DNA of 64,000 bases from Candidatus Cloacimonadota bacterium (GCA_030600585.1 JAUVLU010000007.1:1-64000); one strand, 5' to 3'. Shown: positions 1 to 9,470, numbered from the stretch's first letter. Translations and numbers: made by a program. The notes: generated by a model not told the origin, from the letters alone.

Positions 1-168
1 AAATATTTTGAATATGATTTTCTCAATACAAATACCAATATTATTGAAAATATGATCAGACAATTAAATCGAAAGTTAAAGAACTTGGATGGTTTCAAAT
101 CAGAGAAAAACCTTGCTGATTTTATGAACATCTGGTTTACGAGTTACCATGAAAAATTTAATAATTAG
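1..168 (+). CDS. C-terminal fragment of probable transposase (5' end outside window)
   Basis: Open from base 1 to TAG at 166-168: KYFEYDFLNTNTNIIENMIRQLNRKLKNLDGFKSEKNLADFMNIWFTSYHEKFNN; 'NTN.IEN..RQL.R+LK..DGFKS' resembles the C-terminus of DDE/MULE-type transposases. Confidence 0.5.
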   Translation, partial: KYFEYDFLNTNTNIIENMIRQLNRKLKNLDGFKSEKNLADFMNIWFTSYHEKFNN

Positions 169-207
169 ACACAGTTATCTTAACGCTACCAAAAAAATAA
201 AAAAACA

Positions 208-290
208 GCCGCTAAGTTCACAAAGAAGCACGAAGATAAAGAAAAGTATTCTTTGCGTTACTTAGTGTTCTTAGTGGCAAAAAAAGGAGG
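208..290 (+). repeat. dispersed 'cacgaag...cttagtgttcttagtggcaaa' repeat, copy 1
   Basis: gctaagttcacaaagaagcacgaagataaa...acttagtgttcttagtggcaaaaaaaggagg; near-copy at 761-870. Confidence 0.7.
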
Positions 291-294
291 TAAA

Positions 295-687
295 ATGCAA
301 AAAGAAAAATTGAAATCGTCATCGATCTACATTCAAGCATTTATTGCGATGTTAATTATTCAATTGGTTCATAAAATAGTTCGGGAAATACCCGGCGGTT
401 TTGAAACAGTAGGACCAGGAGCAATTACAACTTTGTTTTTTTCCGGTATGCTTATTTTAGGAATTATATTAACACTATTAAGGCATAAATCGGGATTGAT
501 CTTAGGAATGATTTGTGGAATATGGATGATACTTCAACCGATCATAGTCCATATTATTATGAGAAAACCCGATATAAATGAAATATGGTGGTATCCTGTA
601 TTTCCTTGGGTTCAGGCAGTATTGATAATCTACTTTTCATTTCTTATTTTCCGCAACGAAAATGAACTTTCTATCGATCATAAATAA
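295..687 (+). CDS. hypothetical small membrane protein
   Basis: ORF 253..687; likely start MQKEKLKSS at 295 after aaaggagg; several hydrophobic segments. Confidence 0.6.
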   Translation: MQKEKLKSSSIYIQAFIAMLIIQLVHKIVREIPGGFETVGPGAITTLFFSGMLILGIILTLLRHKSGLILGMICGIWMILQPIIVHIIMRKPDINEIWWYPVFPWVQAVLIIYFSFLIFRNENELSIDHK

Positions 688-760
688 ATGCCATAGAGAG
701 TAAAACTCTGTTTCCAAAAAGTTTAAAATAGAGTTTAAGATTAAAAGTTAAAGAATAGCC

Positions 761-870
761 ACGAAGTTCACAAAGAAGCACGAAGATAAAAAATACTTAG
801 TGAAACTTCGCCTGCCCGGTAAGGAGCTTGCGACAGTATCTGGGTGTTCTTAGTGGCAAAAAAAGAGGAG
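761..870 (+). repeat. dispersed 'cacgaag' repeat copy 2, interrupted by a 41-bp element (803-843)
   Basis: Same flanks as copy 1, with aaacttcgcctgcccggtaaggagcttgcgacagtatctgg inserted between two gtg triplets. Confidence 0.7.
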
Positions 871-875
871 GAACA

Positions 876-1775
876 ATGAAAAAAAGCATCTTAGCAGTAA
901 TGTTCATTCTGATGTCTGTTCTGATATTATCAGCAGATACCGTTGTCATCGAACCTTGTGATGATATGTACACGGATGTAGAACATCCGACTTTACCACC
1001 CACAACTACTGAACTATGGGTTGCAGAATTTCAGCCTGCTGGACATTTTGAACGGATTATGATCAAGTTTGACCTTGATCAATTTGCAGGACAAACAATT
1101 GATAGTGCGACCTTAAATCTGAATCGTTTTATGGGATGTCCACAAGGCGGAACTACCAGCACAAATTACTATGCAATTACTGAAGAGTGGGATGAAGATA
1201 CCTGGAATTCGCATACACACGCACAATTTGACAGTTATGTCTGGGCTTCTTATGGTTTCAATGTAAACGGATGGCACAATATCGACATTACTCAACTTGT
1301 TCAGACTTGGATAGATGAAGATATCGAAAATTACGGACTTCTGATCAGAGCACAAACAGGAAGTAAATTCAGTAAATTCTATTCAAAGGAACATTCAAAT
1401 TCAAATCTTCATCCTTACCTGGAAGTTGATTACACTCCGGTAAGTATTGGTGATAATTTGATTCAAGAAACTATTATCAATCTACAGAACTATCCCAATC
1501 CGTTCAAACCGTCAGGAGCCGGTCGCAGTCCGAGCACAACTATTTCTTTTTCAGTAACACAAACGTCCTCGTTTGTGACTCTTGAAATTTACAACATCGA
1601 AGGTCAGAAGGTGAAAACACTTTATACATCTCCAAGCAGGGGCTTGGAGACAAGAAGTATTGTTTGGAATGGAAAAGACGAAAATGATAAATCAGTTTCC
1701 AGCGGGATTTATTTCTACAACTTGAATATTGATGGAAAAATTGTAGCATCAAAAAAGATGATCCTGATGAAATAG
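876..1775 (+). CDS. secreted protein, DNRLRE-like domain, C-terminal T9SS-type sorting domain
   Basis: Signal peptide MKKSILAVMFILMSVLILSA; 'IMIKFDLDQFAGQTIDSATLNL'; CTD 'NYPNPF...GIYFYNLNIDGKIVASKKMILMK'; RBS gaggaggaac. Confidence 0.8.
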   Translation: MKKSILAVMFILMSVLILSADTVVIEPCDDMYTDVEHPTLPPTTTELWVAEFQPAGHFERIMIKFDLDQFAGQTIDSATLNLNRFMGCPQGGTTSTNYYAITEEWDEDTWNSHTHAQFDSYVWASYGFNVNGWHNIDITQLVQTWIDEDIENYGLLIRAQTGSKFSKFYSKEHSNSNLHPYLEVDYTPVSIGDNLIQETIINLQNYPNPFKPSGAGRSPSTTISFSVTQTSSFVTLEIYNIEGQKVKTLYTSPSRGLETRSIVWNGKDENDKSVSSGIYFYNLNIDGKIVASKKMILMK

Positions 1776-1797
1776 GCTTACGCATACCTTCGGAATG

Positions 1798-1813
1798 TCC
1801 GGCAGCTGCCGGA
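1798..1813. repeat. perfect 16-bp palindrome TCCGGCAGCTGCCGGA
   Basis: Read directly; same family at 4347-4362, 18719-18734, 20218-20233, 43835-43850. Confidence 0.8.
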
Positions 1814-1832
1814 TTCTTGCTTTTCTTGACCT

Positions 1833-2072
1833 TCCGAATGGTTTAAAAGTCTGGGGACATTTGGCACTAATGTAAATAAACCTAATGATGAAGAAGGCAA
1901 TCCTGTCTTCTTCATCATATCTTCCGATTTTTCCAAATCTATAGGATATTCTGAAAAGAAAAATATCGATATGATCACAGGTGCTACCAAAACCTGTAAA
2001 GCAGTGAAAATTTCTGTTGAAGAAGCTGTGGAGAAATTTGTTATGATAATGGAAGAATTTTATACATTCTAA
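1833..2072 (+). pseudogene. remnant of FMN-binding domain protein (C-terminal part)
   Basis: No start in this frame; SEWFKSLGTFGTNVNKPNDEEGNPVFFIISSDFSKSIGYSEKKNIDMITGATKTCKAVKISVEEAVEKFVMIMEEFYTF*; 'D.ITGATKT.KAV' is the FMN_bind signature. Confidence 0.5.
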
Positions 2073-2193
2073 TGAGTCTGCGAGAGAATGAAAGAAAAAA
2101 GATTTTGTTGAGAATGAAATAAATTTGACGAAAAGACAGCCTTTTTTCATTTTGCAGATTCCTTGACGGAATTAAAAAAAATAGGGGGAAAAT

Positions 2194-4311
2194 ATGAAAA
2201 CAATGAGAATATTTTTCGTGTTGAGTTTTCTGTGCTTTCTAATGTTATTACCTTCATTATCACATGCACAGCTCACAGGTATTAAGTATATCGGGGGAAC
2301 CTCTCCCGATTATACTACAATTGAATCCGCAATTGATGATTTGAATTCTCAAGGTGTGGGAACAGGTGGTGTAAACTTCCTGATCCGTGACGGCGTTTAC
2401 ACAGAAAATGAAAACCTGATGATTTGCGATGTTGCAGGAACAAACGATAATCCTGTTATATTCCAACCTGATGTCGATGCAAATGTAGAAATAAACATCA
2501 CTTTAACACAAACCTTCAATTATGGTCTTAGAATTCATAATTCCGATTACATAAGTTTTAATGGTGAGCCTTACGGCAGCAGTGATGAAAGCAGGAATAT
2601 GAGGATCAATGGCTGGAGATCTTCGGACGATCTTGAAGTTCAGACTATTTGGATTTCAAACGGTTCCGACCATTGCAATCTAAAGAATATGATAATTTTT
2701 AATGAAGATAACACCGAACGCACAGGCTGGTCTACTCCGGTGTACTTCTCTACCTATAATGCCGGAGCACCTCTAATTGGTATGGAAGATATTACTCTTT
2801 ATAATTGTGAAGTTATTGGAGGAAGTACTTTTGGTATCTTGATGGATGGTGATCCCGGGCAGGAATTAGTTGATTTTCAAATTGTTAAGAATGATGTTCA
2901 CGATTTTAACAAAGATGGAATATACATTTACACCGATATGATAAATTGTAATGTTGAAGGGAATGAAATCTACCAGACTATACAGGGAAACACTTCTGTT
3001 TACGGTATTAGAGCCGGTTCATCAAGTTGCAGTGGAACTAAAATCCACCATAACTACATTCATGATCTATGGTGTTCCTCAACTGCCAAGCCTTATGGAA
3101 TATTCATAACTACAAATTCACATCATAATTTAATTTACAATAATATCATATATCTTTGCCCTGAACCTACTGTGAATAAAGCTTATGGAATTTATCGTGC
3201 AAGTACCGATTATACTTATAACGAGTTCTACTATAACACAATTTATATGGGTGGAACCAGCACTATTTCCAGGTCATCATATTGCTTCAACACTATTGCA
3301 GATTTTGGTGGTGATATTTTCAAAAATAATATTCTGATAAATGAAAGAACAGGTGGTGGAAATAACCATTATGCCATTAGAATGAAAACCGAAACATTTG
3401 ATGAAAGTGATTTTAATTTCTTAACCGTAAACTCTGATGACCCTTCCGATGACCGCTTTGTAGCACAATTAGGAACTACAGACTACAACACTTTAGCAGA
3501 TTTACAAAGTGCTCCCGGATATGCTCCAAGAGATGAAAATTCTCTCTCCGGAGACCCTGATCTAATATTTCCTGGTTTACACTTAAATTCAACCAGTTCC
3601 TCCATCGGCGCAGGAATTCCAATTATTGGAATCACAACTGATTTCGATTACGATCTTCGTGATGAAACAAATCCGGATATCGGAGCAGATGAATTTATTT
3701 CTAATCAGGCACCCGTAATTACTTATTTCTTCCCGGAAGAAGAAGCATTTTCGATTGAACAAAATACTGAGCAATTATTCAGCATAGAAGCTGAAGATCC
3801 TGATGAGGATTCTCTTTCTTATTTCTGGTTTCTCGATGAAATACAGCAAGGCGAGATCAGCAATGAATTTACTTACACTTTTTCAGATTCCGGTAATTTT
3901 TTTGTTAAGGCATTGGTCTCGGACGGTGAATTGGCAGATAGCACATTATGGAACGTTACAGTGATTCCAGAAGTAGGTATCGATGATAATCCGGAATTGG
4001 TGAATATAACAAGACTTTCTCAAAACTATCCCAATCCATTTAATCCCGAGACTAAAATTAGTTTCTCAATTCCGAATGATTTTGAAAAAGCTTCGATTGA
4101 AATCTACAACACCAAAGGTCAAAAAATAAAGCAATATTCAATTTTCCCCGAACAGTCGCAAGCTCCTTACGGGGCAGGCAATAATCAATTTTCAATTATC
4201 TGGGACGGCACGAATGAAAACAACCAATCGGTAAGTTCAGGAATTTATTTGTATCGATTAAATGTAAATGGGGAAATAGTAGCATCCAGGAAAATGCTCC
4301 TCCTAAAATAA
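2194..4311 (+). CDS. secreted right-handed parallel beta-helix protein with PKD/Ig-like domain and T9SS-type CTD
   Basis: Signal peptide; beta-helix-like repeats ('YNNIIYLCPEP...', 'HHNYIHDLW'); 'PDEDSLSYFWFLD' domain; CTD ending VASRKMLLLK. Confidence 0.85.
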   Translation: MKTMRIFFVLSFLCFLMLLPSLSHAQLTGIKYIGGTSPDYTTIESAIDDLNSQGVGTGGVNFLIRDGVYTENENLMICDVAGTNDNPVIFQPDVDANVEINITLTQTFNYGLRIHNSDYISFNGEPYGSSDESRNMRINGWRSSDDLEVQTIWISNGSDHCNLKNMIIFNEDNTERTGWSTPVYFSTYNAGAPLIGMEDITLYNCEVIGGSTFGILMDGDPGQELVDFQIVKNDVHDFNKDGIYIYTDMINCNVEGNEIYQTIQGNTSVYGIRAGSSSCSGTKIHHNYIHDLWCSSTAKPYGIFITTNSHHNLIYNNIIYLCPEPTVNKAYGIYRASTDYTYNEFYYNTIYMGGTSTISRSSYCFNTIADFGGDIFKNNILINERTGGGNNHYAIRMKTETFDESDFNFLTVNSDDPSDDRFVAQLGTTDYNTLADLQSAPGYAPRDENSLSGDPDLIFPGLHLNSTSSSIGAGIPIIGITTDFDYDLRDETNPDIGADEFISNQAPVITYFFPEEEAFSIEQNTEQLFSIEAEDPDEDSLSYFWFLDEIQQGEISNEFTYTFSDSGNFFVKALVSDGELADSTLWNVTVIPEVGIDDNPELVNITRLSQNYPNPFNPETKISFSIPNDFEKASIEIYNTKGQKIKQYSIFPEQSQAPYGAGNNQFSIIWDGTNENNQSVSSGIYLYRLNVNGEIVASRKMLLLK

Positions 4312-4346
4312 TGGTGGAAAAATCCTGATGAAGTAGTTTTGGAGTG

Positions 4347-4362
4347 TCCGGCAACTGCCGGA
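4347..4362. repeat. palindrome TCCGGCAACTGCCGGA
   Basis: Read directly downstream of CTD gene. Confidence 0.7.
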
Positions 4363-4767
4363 TTGATGCCAAGCGGCCAAGTCGCTTCTAAAAGTAAGCA
4401 ACTCAAAAACAACACAGTTGCTTTACTTAGGTAGTGTAACATAATTTATGAAAGATTATGAAAAGCTATCTTAAACTTGTCACAAGTGATTTCATCATCT
4501 TGTGATAAGTTGTCTGTGCTAATCCGAAGAAATATAATACCGTTTCAACTTAACACAAGACCTTCCGGCTTCATACATTATGCCAAGACAGGTTGGCTTG
4601 TGCCAAGTCTTAGAAAGTTAGATATTATTCTAAGAAAAAAGACTATTAGTGAATTTTTTTAGACATACTCCAGAAAACAGGTTAACCGGTTTATGGGTTA
4701 AAATTAAGAGGAGATTTATTCAATGCTTTCCGTTAACTTTGTAGTTGCTAAAATTTTTTAATTAGAT

Positions 4768-5781
4768 TCATTCTGCCGCTATCACGATTCTGAAACCCAA
4801 GACAGAATTACGAAATAATGGACATTTAACCAAATACCCAAAAGGTTCATTTGAATTATCGGCATTATTATTCATAAAAAACATTTCATTACAACCGGCA
4901 CTGCACGAAATTGCAACAGGAGGAACCCCACTGGCAAGCCATTCCGAAACTCCACCTTTTACATTTTGTAATGGGAAATATCCATCTGAATCCATATAAA
5001 AGTTTCCATATATCAGATCTGATTCATAATCAGATTCCGAAAATACAGATTTAATCTGTTTTATATTCGGCAATCTGCACTCCATCCAATTGCTGAATGC
5101 GTTTGCCTCGAACCAGCGTATATCTGTAACCGGACCATATTGGAAATTGGAATCTGCTTCTTTCCAGGGCGGATCATTTTGGAGATTCCATCCATGAGGT
5201 TTTGACATTGAAAGCTTACCTTGATAATTCCAACCTACATCAATATTCGACATAATATCTTTTGCGATCTTCCAGAATTTGTAGATTTCATAACCATCTG
5301 AATTAATGAAAGCACAAAATTGTTCGTTGGTGATCTCGAATTTGCTTACATAAAAAGCTCGGGTTGAAACAGCTTCTATGACATTTTTAGCTATGAGAAT
5401 GTGATAACATCCATCTTGGATCAGTTCCATTTCATAATAAATTTTTTCATTAAAGATAAGTTTAGGAAATATTGTATATTCACCTGTGTTTTCAGGAAAA
5501 GCGTCATTCAATATCCGTAACTGATACTCAGGTTTTATTTCAATCTTACCAAAATCGCCGCTCACAAATCTCTCTTCAATTTCGATTATTTTTTTTGTCT
5601 TCGTTTCAAAACAACCTAACTCGATCCGCATATTATCTTCAGGATCATCGATTTTCCAGGAAATTGAAATCGTATCTGCAAGAATGATATGCACATTTAT
5701 CATTTTTGGAACAGCCAGAAGTTCAAGCTGAAATACAATTCCGATAAACAAAACAATACAATAAATTATCTTTCTATTCAT
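4768..5781 (-). CDS. formylglycine-generating-enzyme (SUMF1)-like domain protein, secreted
   Basis: ORF 4768..5790; 'FYVSKFEITNEQFCAFINSDGY...VTDIRWFEANAFSNWMECRLPN...GGVSEWLASG...GFRIVIA'. Confidence 0.75.
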   Translation of the reverse strand: MNRKIIYCIVLFIGIVFQLELLAVPKMINVHIILADTISISWKIDDPEDNMRIELGCFETKTKKIIEIEERFVSGDFGKIEIKPEYQLRILNDAFPENTGEYTIFPKLIFNEKIYYEMELIQDGCYHILIAKNVIEAVSTRAFYVSKFEITNEQFCAFINSDGYEIYKFWKIAKDIMSNIDVGWNYQGKLSMSKPHGWNLQNDPPWKEADSNFQYGPVTDIRWFEANAFSNWMECRLPNIKQIKSVFSESDYESDLIYGNFYMDSDGYFPLQNVKGGVSEWLASGVPPVAISCSAGCNEMFFMNNNADNSNEPFGYLVKCPLFRNSVLGFRIVIAAE

Positions 5782-5839
5782 ATTTACCAAAAAATATCTT
5801 GCATTATAAACGTAAATATATTTCTACTTATTTCGGAAT

Positions 5840-6391
5840 ATGAAAAAAATAAATATAATCATTTTAATATTGTTGTTTGTGGCAACGTTATCTTCGCATC
5901 CGCATATATTCATTGAATATATTGTAGAACCTGTGTTTTCTGATACCGGATTAGAAGGCTTGCAGATTGCATGGACTTTTGATGAAATGTTCAGTTGGCA
6001 GATCGTAATGGATTATACTGATGATCACGATTACAATATTTCAGAAGCTGAAAATAACGTAATCGAGAAAGAAGCTTTCAGCTATTTACAAGAATCAGGT
6101 TATTTTGCAGATTTTTATGTAGATGGAAAGAAAAAAGATGTGACAACAGTTACGGATTTCCGGGCAAAAGGAAAAGATGAATCGATTATTTATCACTTCT
6201 TTATTCCCTGGAAGATAAAAGCAAAAAAAGAGGCAACGCATTTAAAAATATGCTTTTTTGATGAAACGATCTTTTGTGAAGTTGTTCCCAAAAAAAATGG
6301 AATGGTGATCAAGCAAAACGATAATATCTCAGTTGAATATTCTATGCCGGACAGGATAACATATCAACTAAATTTCAATAAGGATAAATAA
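5840..6391 (+). CDS. DUF1007 family protein
   Basis: 'HPHIFIEYIVEPVFSDTGLEGLQIAWTFDEMFS' typical of DUF1007; followed directly by NicO transporter gene. Confidence 0.8.
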   Translation: MKKINIIILILLFVATLSSHPHIFIEYIVEPVFSDTGLEGLQIAWTFDEMFSWQIVMDYTDDHDYNISEAENNVIEKEAFSYLQESGYFADFYVDGKKKDVTTVTDFRAKGKDESIIYHFFIPWKIKAKKEATHLKICFFDETIFCEVVPKKNGMVIKQNDNISVEYSMPDRITYQLNFNKDK

Positions 6392-7257
6392 TGAAAATAG
6401 ACAAAATAATTTTAATACTTTTAATTCTAATGATCTGCATTTCGCTATTCGCACAAGCCAATCCTTTTTCAGGAAAGAAAAGTTCCGGAAAAGGTTCGGC
6501 AATATTACAGAAAAGTGCGCTTTGGCATACGATCGCAGAGTGGCAGAAAGACATGAATTCCAAGCTTACCTCCCTTCTCAAGGATCTCGGAGATTCATTT
6601 AATTTTACATATTTTCTTATTCTGATCGGCATATCGATAGCCTTCGGGGTGATCCACGCAATTGGACCCGGTCATGGTAAAATGATAGTCGGCGCTTATT
6701 TTCTAAAGGAGAAAGCTTCCGCCGTAAAAGCTGTGAAAATCGGATGTACAATTGCAGTTACTCATAGTGGACTTGCTATTCTATTAGGTCTCATTTTCGG
6801 ATTGATCATTAAAGGCATGAAAATGCACGGACGCTCTGATATTCAAAATTATATTGGAATTGCCGGAGGTATATTAATTACGCTTTTGGGAGTTTATTAC
6901 CTGTGGCAGAAACTAAGTAATAATGAACATCTTCATAAAATATCAAGCGGGAAAAATGAAATTTTGGTAGGTGTTTTTTCCGGATTGATTCCTTGCCCTG
7001 TCTCGATGACAATCATCCTTTTCAGTTTGTATTTTAATGTGTTTTTCTATGGTCTTATCAGTGTGATCTTCTTCTCGGTAGGAATGGCATTTACTATTTC
7101 ATTGATCGGTATTGTTATGATAAAATCACGAAGTTTCATATCTCAGATCCACGTTAAGAATAAGAAAAGAGCTGAGGTTTTCCAAAAAGTTTTTGGTATT
7201 GTAACATCCCTGATCATCATTTTGATTGGAATATCGCTGGTTGTATCAAAAGTTTAA
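6391..7257 (+). CDS. NicO/RcnA-type nickel/cobalt transporter-like membrane protein
   Basis: 'IAFGVIHAIGPGHGKMIVGAYFL' and 'GLIPCPVSMTIILFSLYFN' motifs. Confidence 0.8.
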   Translation: MKIDKIILILLILMICISLFAQANPFSGKKSSGKGSAILQKSALWHTIAEWQKDMNSKLTSLLKDLGDSFNFTYFLILIGISIAFGVIHAIGPGHGKMIVGAYFLKEKASAVKAVKIGCTIAVTHSGLAILLGLIFGLIIKGMKMHGRSDIQNYIGIAGGILITLLGVYYLWQKLSNNEHLHKISSGKNEILVGVFSGLIPCPVSMTIILFSLYFNVFFYGLISVIFFSVGMAFTISLIGIVMIKSRSFISQIHVKNKKRAEVFQKVFGIVTSLIIILIGISLVVSKV

Positions 7258-7359
7258 ATATCTTTTTTTCTTGATTAATAATTCACATTAATTAGTTTGT
7301 TTTGTAAATAGAATTCATTTATTAAAAATAGTAAATATTTTTATTTCTCAGGGGATGTT

Positions 7360-9441
7360 ATGAGCACACTGAACAGCGATATTAAATATTTAAAAGGCGT
7401 GGGAGAGTACCGCAGTAAACTGTTGAATAAACTCGACATTTACACGATCGGCGACCTGATGGAACATTTCCCGCGTGATTATATAAATCGTAGATCCGCC
7501 GTTAAGATTCGTGACCTTAAATTTACTGAGCATTGCTCTTTCGTTGGCAATATTGTATCTGTAGAAAAAAAGCACCGTCCCCGAAAAAAGGATCAACTTA
7601 ATGTAGTAATAACCGATGGAGAAGATTATCTCTTTCTTACTTGGTTCCGTTTCGGCAACTGGTTCATAGATCAGTTTAAGAATGGAAAGCAAATATGGGT
7701 GAGCGGTGTTGTTTCGGAATTCCGCGGTACTCCGCAAATACTTCATCCTCAAATAGAAATCATAGATGAAGAAGATATGAAACTGGATTTTTGGAAAACA
7801 AGATCGGTGCTTCCAGTATATCCGCTCACCGAGAGGATCAGCATGAATGTAATGCGGAACTTGATCTACAAAGCATTCGAGCTTTATGCTGATGATATTT
7901 ATGAAAATCTTCCCGCTTATATTTCAGAAAAGTTCAATTTCCCAAATCGAAAAACTGCGATGCAGAAGATCCATTTTACCCAGCACACTTCCACTATTCC
8001 TCAAGAAAAAATACGTTTTGCTTTTGAAGAACTTTTCTTCACGCAGCTTATGCTGGCTCGAAGCAAATACGGACATGAAAAAAAACTGAATGGAAACAAG
8101 TTCACCTTAGAAAAAACATTTACAACTAAATTAAAAAACTCTTTATCTTTTGAACTTACCAATGCTCAAAAAAAAGTTATTCGTGAATTTGTGGAAGACA
8201 TGACTTCCAAAAGGCAAATGAACCGGCTGCTGCAGGGTGATGTCGGTTCGGGAAAAACTATTGTTACGGTTTTTGCAATGCTTCTTGCTATTGAAAACGG
8301 ATTCCAATCCATACTCATGGCTCCAACGGAAATTTTGGTAGAACAGCATTTCAACAGTATTTCAAACCTGCTTTCCAACCAACCAAAAATAAAAATTGCG
8401 CTGCTAAAAGGCGGAGTAAGTAAAGCCAAAACAGAACTTAAACAAAAAATTAAAAATGGTGAGATCGATATAATTATTGGAACTCATGCACTTATTCAAA
8501 AAGATGTCGAATTTAATAATGCCGGCTTTGTGGCAATCGATGAGCAGCACCGTTTTGGGGTAGAACAAAGAGCTGTGTTGAGTCATAAAAATAACAACCC
8601 CGACCTGATGTATCTCTCTGCTACTCCAATTCCACGCTCGCTTGCGCTTACCGTTTATGGAGATCTCGATGTAAGTATTATCGATGAACTCCCTCCTAAC
8701 CGGAAAGAGATAAAAACCACTTACTACAATTTTAATAAAAGCTCTGTTGTTTATGAAAAAATTGAAACACAATTAAAAATGGAACGGCAAGTTTATATTG
8801 TTTGCCCGCTCATAAAAGAATCAGAAAAAATTGATCTTCTCGATGCTGAAACACTATTTGAAAAACTCAGAACGCATGTTTTTCCAAACAGGAAAATTGC
8901 GCTGCTGCATGGTAAAATGAAAACAAAAGATAAAGACTCCATCATGGAAAAATTCAAGAATGGCGAGTTTGATATTCTGGTTTCTACTACTGTGATCGAA
9001 GTTGGAATAGATGTGCCGAATGCAACTGTAATGATAGTTGAACATGCCGAGAGATTCGGGCTTAGCCAACTGCATCAATTGCGCGGCAGAGTTGGGCGTG
9101 GTTCCGATAGATCTTACTGCTATCTTATTGTTCATCCGCCAATCAGCGAAAAAGGGCGTGAAAGATTAAATATAATGATCGAGACAAATGACGGTTTTAA
9201 AATAGCTGAAAAAGACCTTGAAATAAGAGGTCCCGGAGATTTTTTCGGAACCCAGCAATCGGGAATTCCTATCTTTAAACATGCAAATATAATCCGTGAT
9301 CGTGAATTATTGAAAACAGCAAGAATCTTAGCTTTTGATATCATCGATGAAGATTATGGTCTTGACCTGACTAAAAACGAAATCCTTAATGAAGTCTATT
9401 TTAGTAAATATTTTAAGCGTGAGAAGTTATTTGATTTTTGA
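7360..9441 (+). CDS. recG: ATP-dependent DNA helicase RecG
   Basis: 'LLQGDVGSGKTIVT', 'AIDEQHRFGVEQR', 'LSATPIPRSLALTVYGDLDVSIIDELPPNRK', 'QLRGRVGRG'. Confidence 0.97.
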   Translation: MSTLNSDIKYLKGVGEYRSKLLNKLDIYTIGDLMEHFPRDYINRRSAVKIRDLKFTEHCSFVGNIVSVEKKHRPRKKDQLNVVITDGEDYLFLTWFRFGNWFIDQFKNGKQIWVSGVVSEFRGTPQILHPQIEIIDEEDMKLDFWKTRSVLPVYPLTERISMNVMRNLIYKAFELYADDIYENLPAYISEKFNFPNRKTAMQKIHFTQHTSTIPQEKIRFAFEELFFTQLMLARSKYGHEKKLNGNKFTLEKTFTTKLKNSLSFELTNAQKKVIREFVEDMTSKRQMNRLLQGDVGSGKTIVTVFAMLLAIENGFQSILMAPTEILVEQHFNSISNLLSNQPKIKIALLKGGVSKAKTELKQKIKNGEIDIIIGTHALIQKDVEFNNAGFVAIDEQHRFGVEQRAVLSHKNNNPDLMYLSATPIPRSLALTVYGDLDVSIIDELPPNRKEIKTTYYNFNKSSVVYEKIETQLKMERQVYIVCPLIKESEKIDLLDAETLFEKLRTHVFPNRKIALLHGKMKTKDKDSIMEKFKNGEFDILVSTTVIEVGIDVPNATVMIVEHAERFGLSQLHQLRGRVGRGSDRSYCYLIVHPPISEKGRERLNIMIETNDGFKIAEKDLEIRGPGDFFGTQQSGIPIFKHANIIRDRELLKTARILAFDIIDEDYGLDLTKNEILNEVYFSKYFKREKLFDF

Positions 9442-9447
9442 TTCTGC

Positions 9448-9470
9448 CACGAAGATTTATACGCCTTTGG
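9448..9470 (+). repeat. repeat segment cacgaagatttatacgcctttgg, inverted relative to 34767-34792
   Basis: Reverse complement closely matches tgccaaaggcgtataaatctttgtgg downstream. Confidence 0.6.

Noticed and set aside
1749-2150. 133-aa minus-strand ORF
   Set aside because: The plus strand here carries the FMN-binding remnant, a better explanation.
4477-4662. 61-aa plus-strand ORF
   Set aside because: Overlaps repeat-derived intergenic sequence, no RBS, no recognisable protein.
8143-8772. Minus-strand ORFs antisense to recG
   Set aside because: Shadow ORFs opposite a strongly conserved gene.
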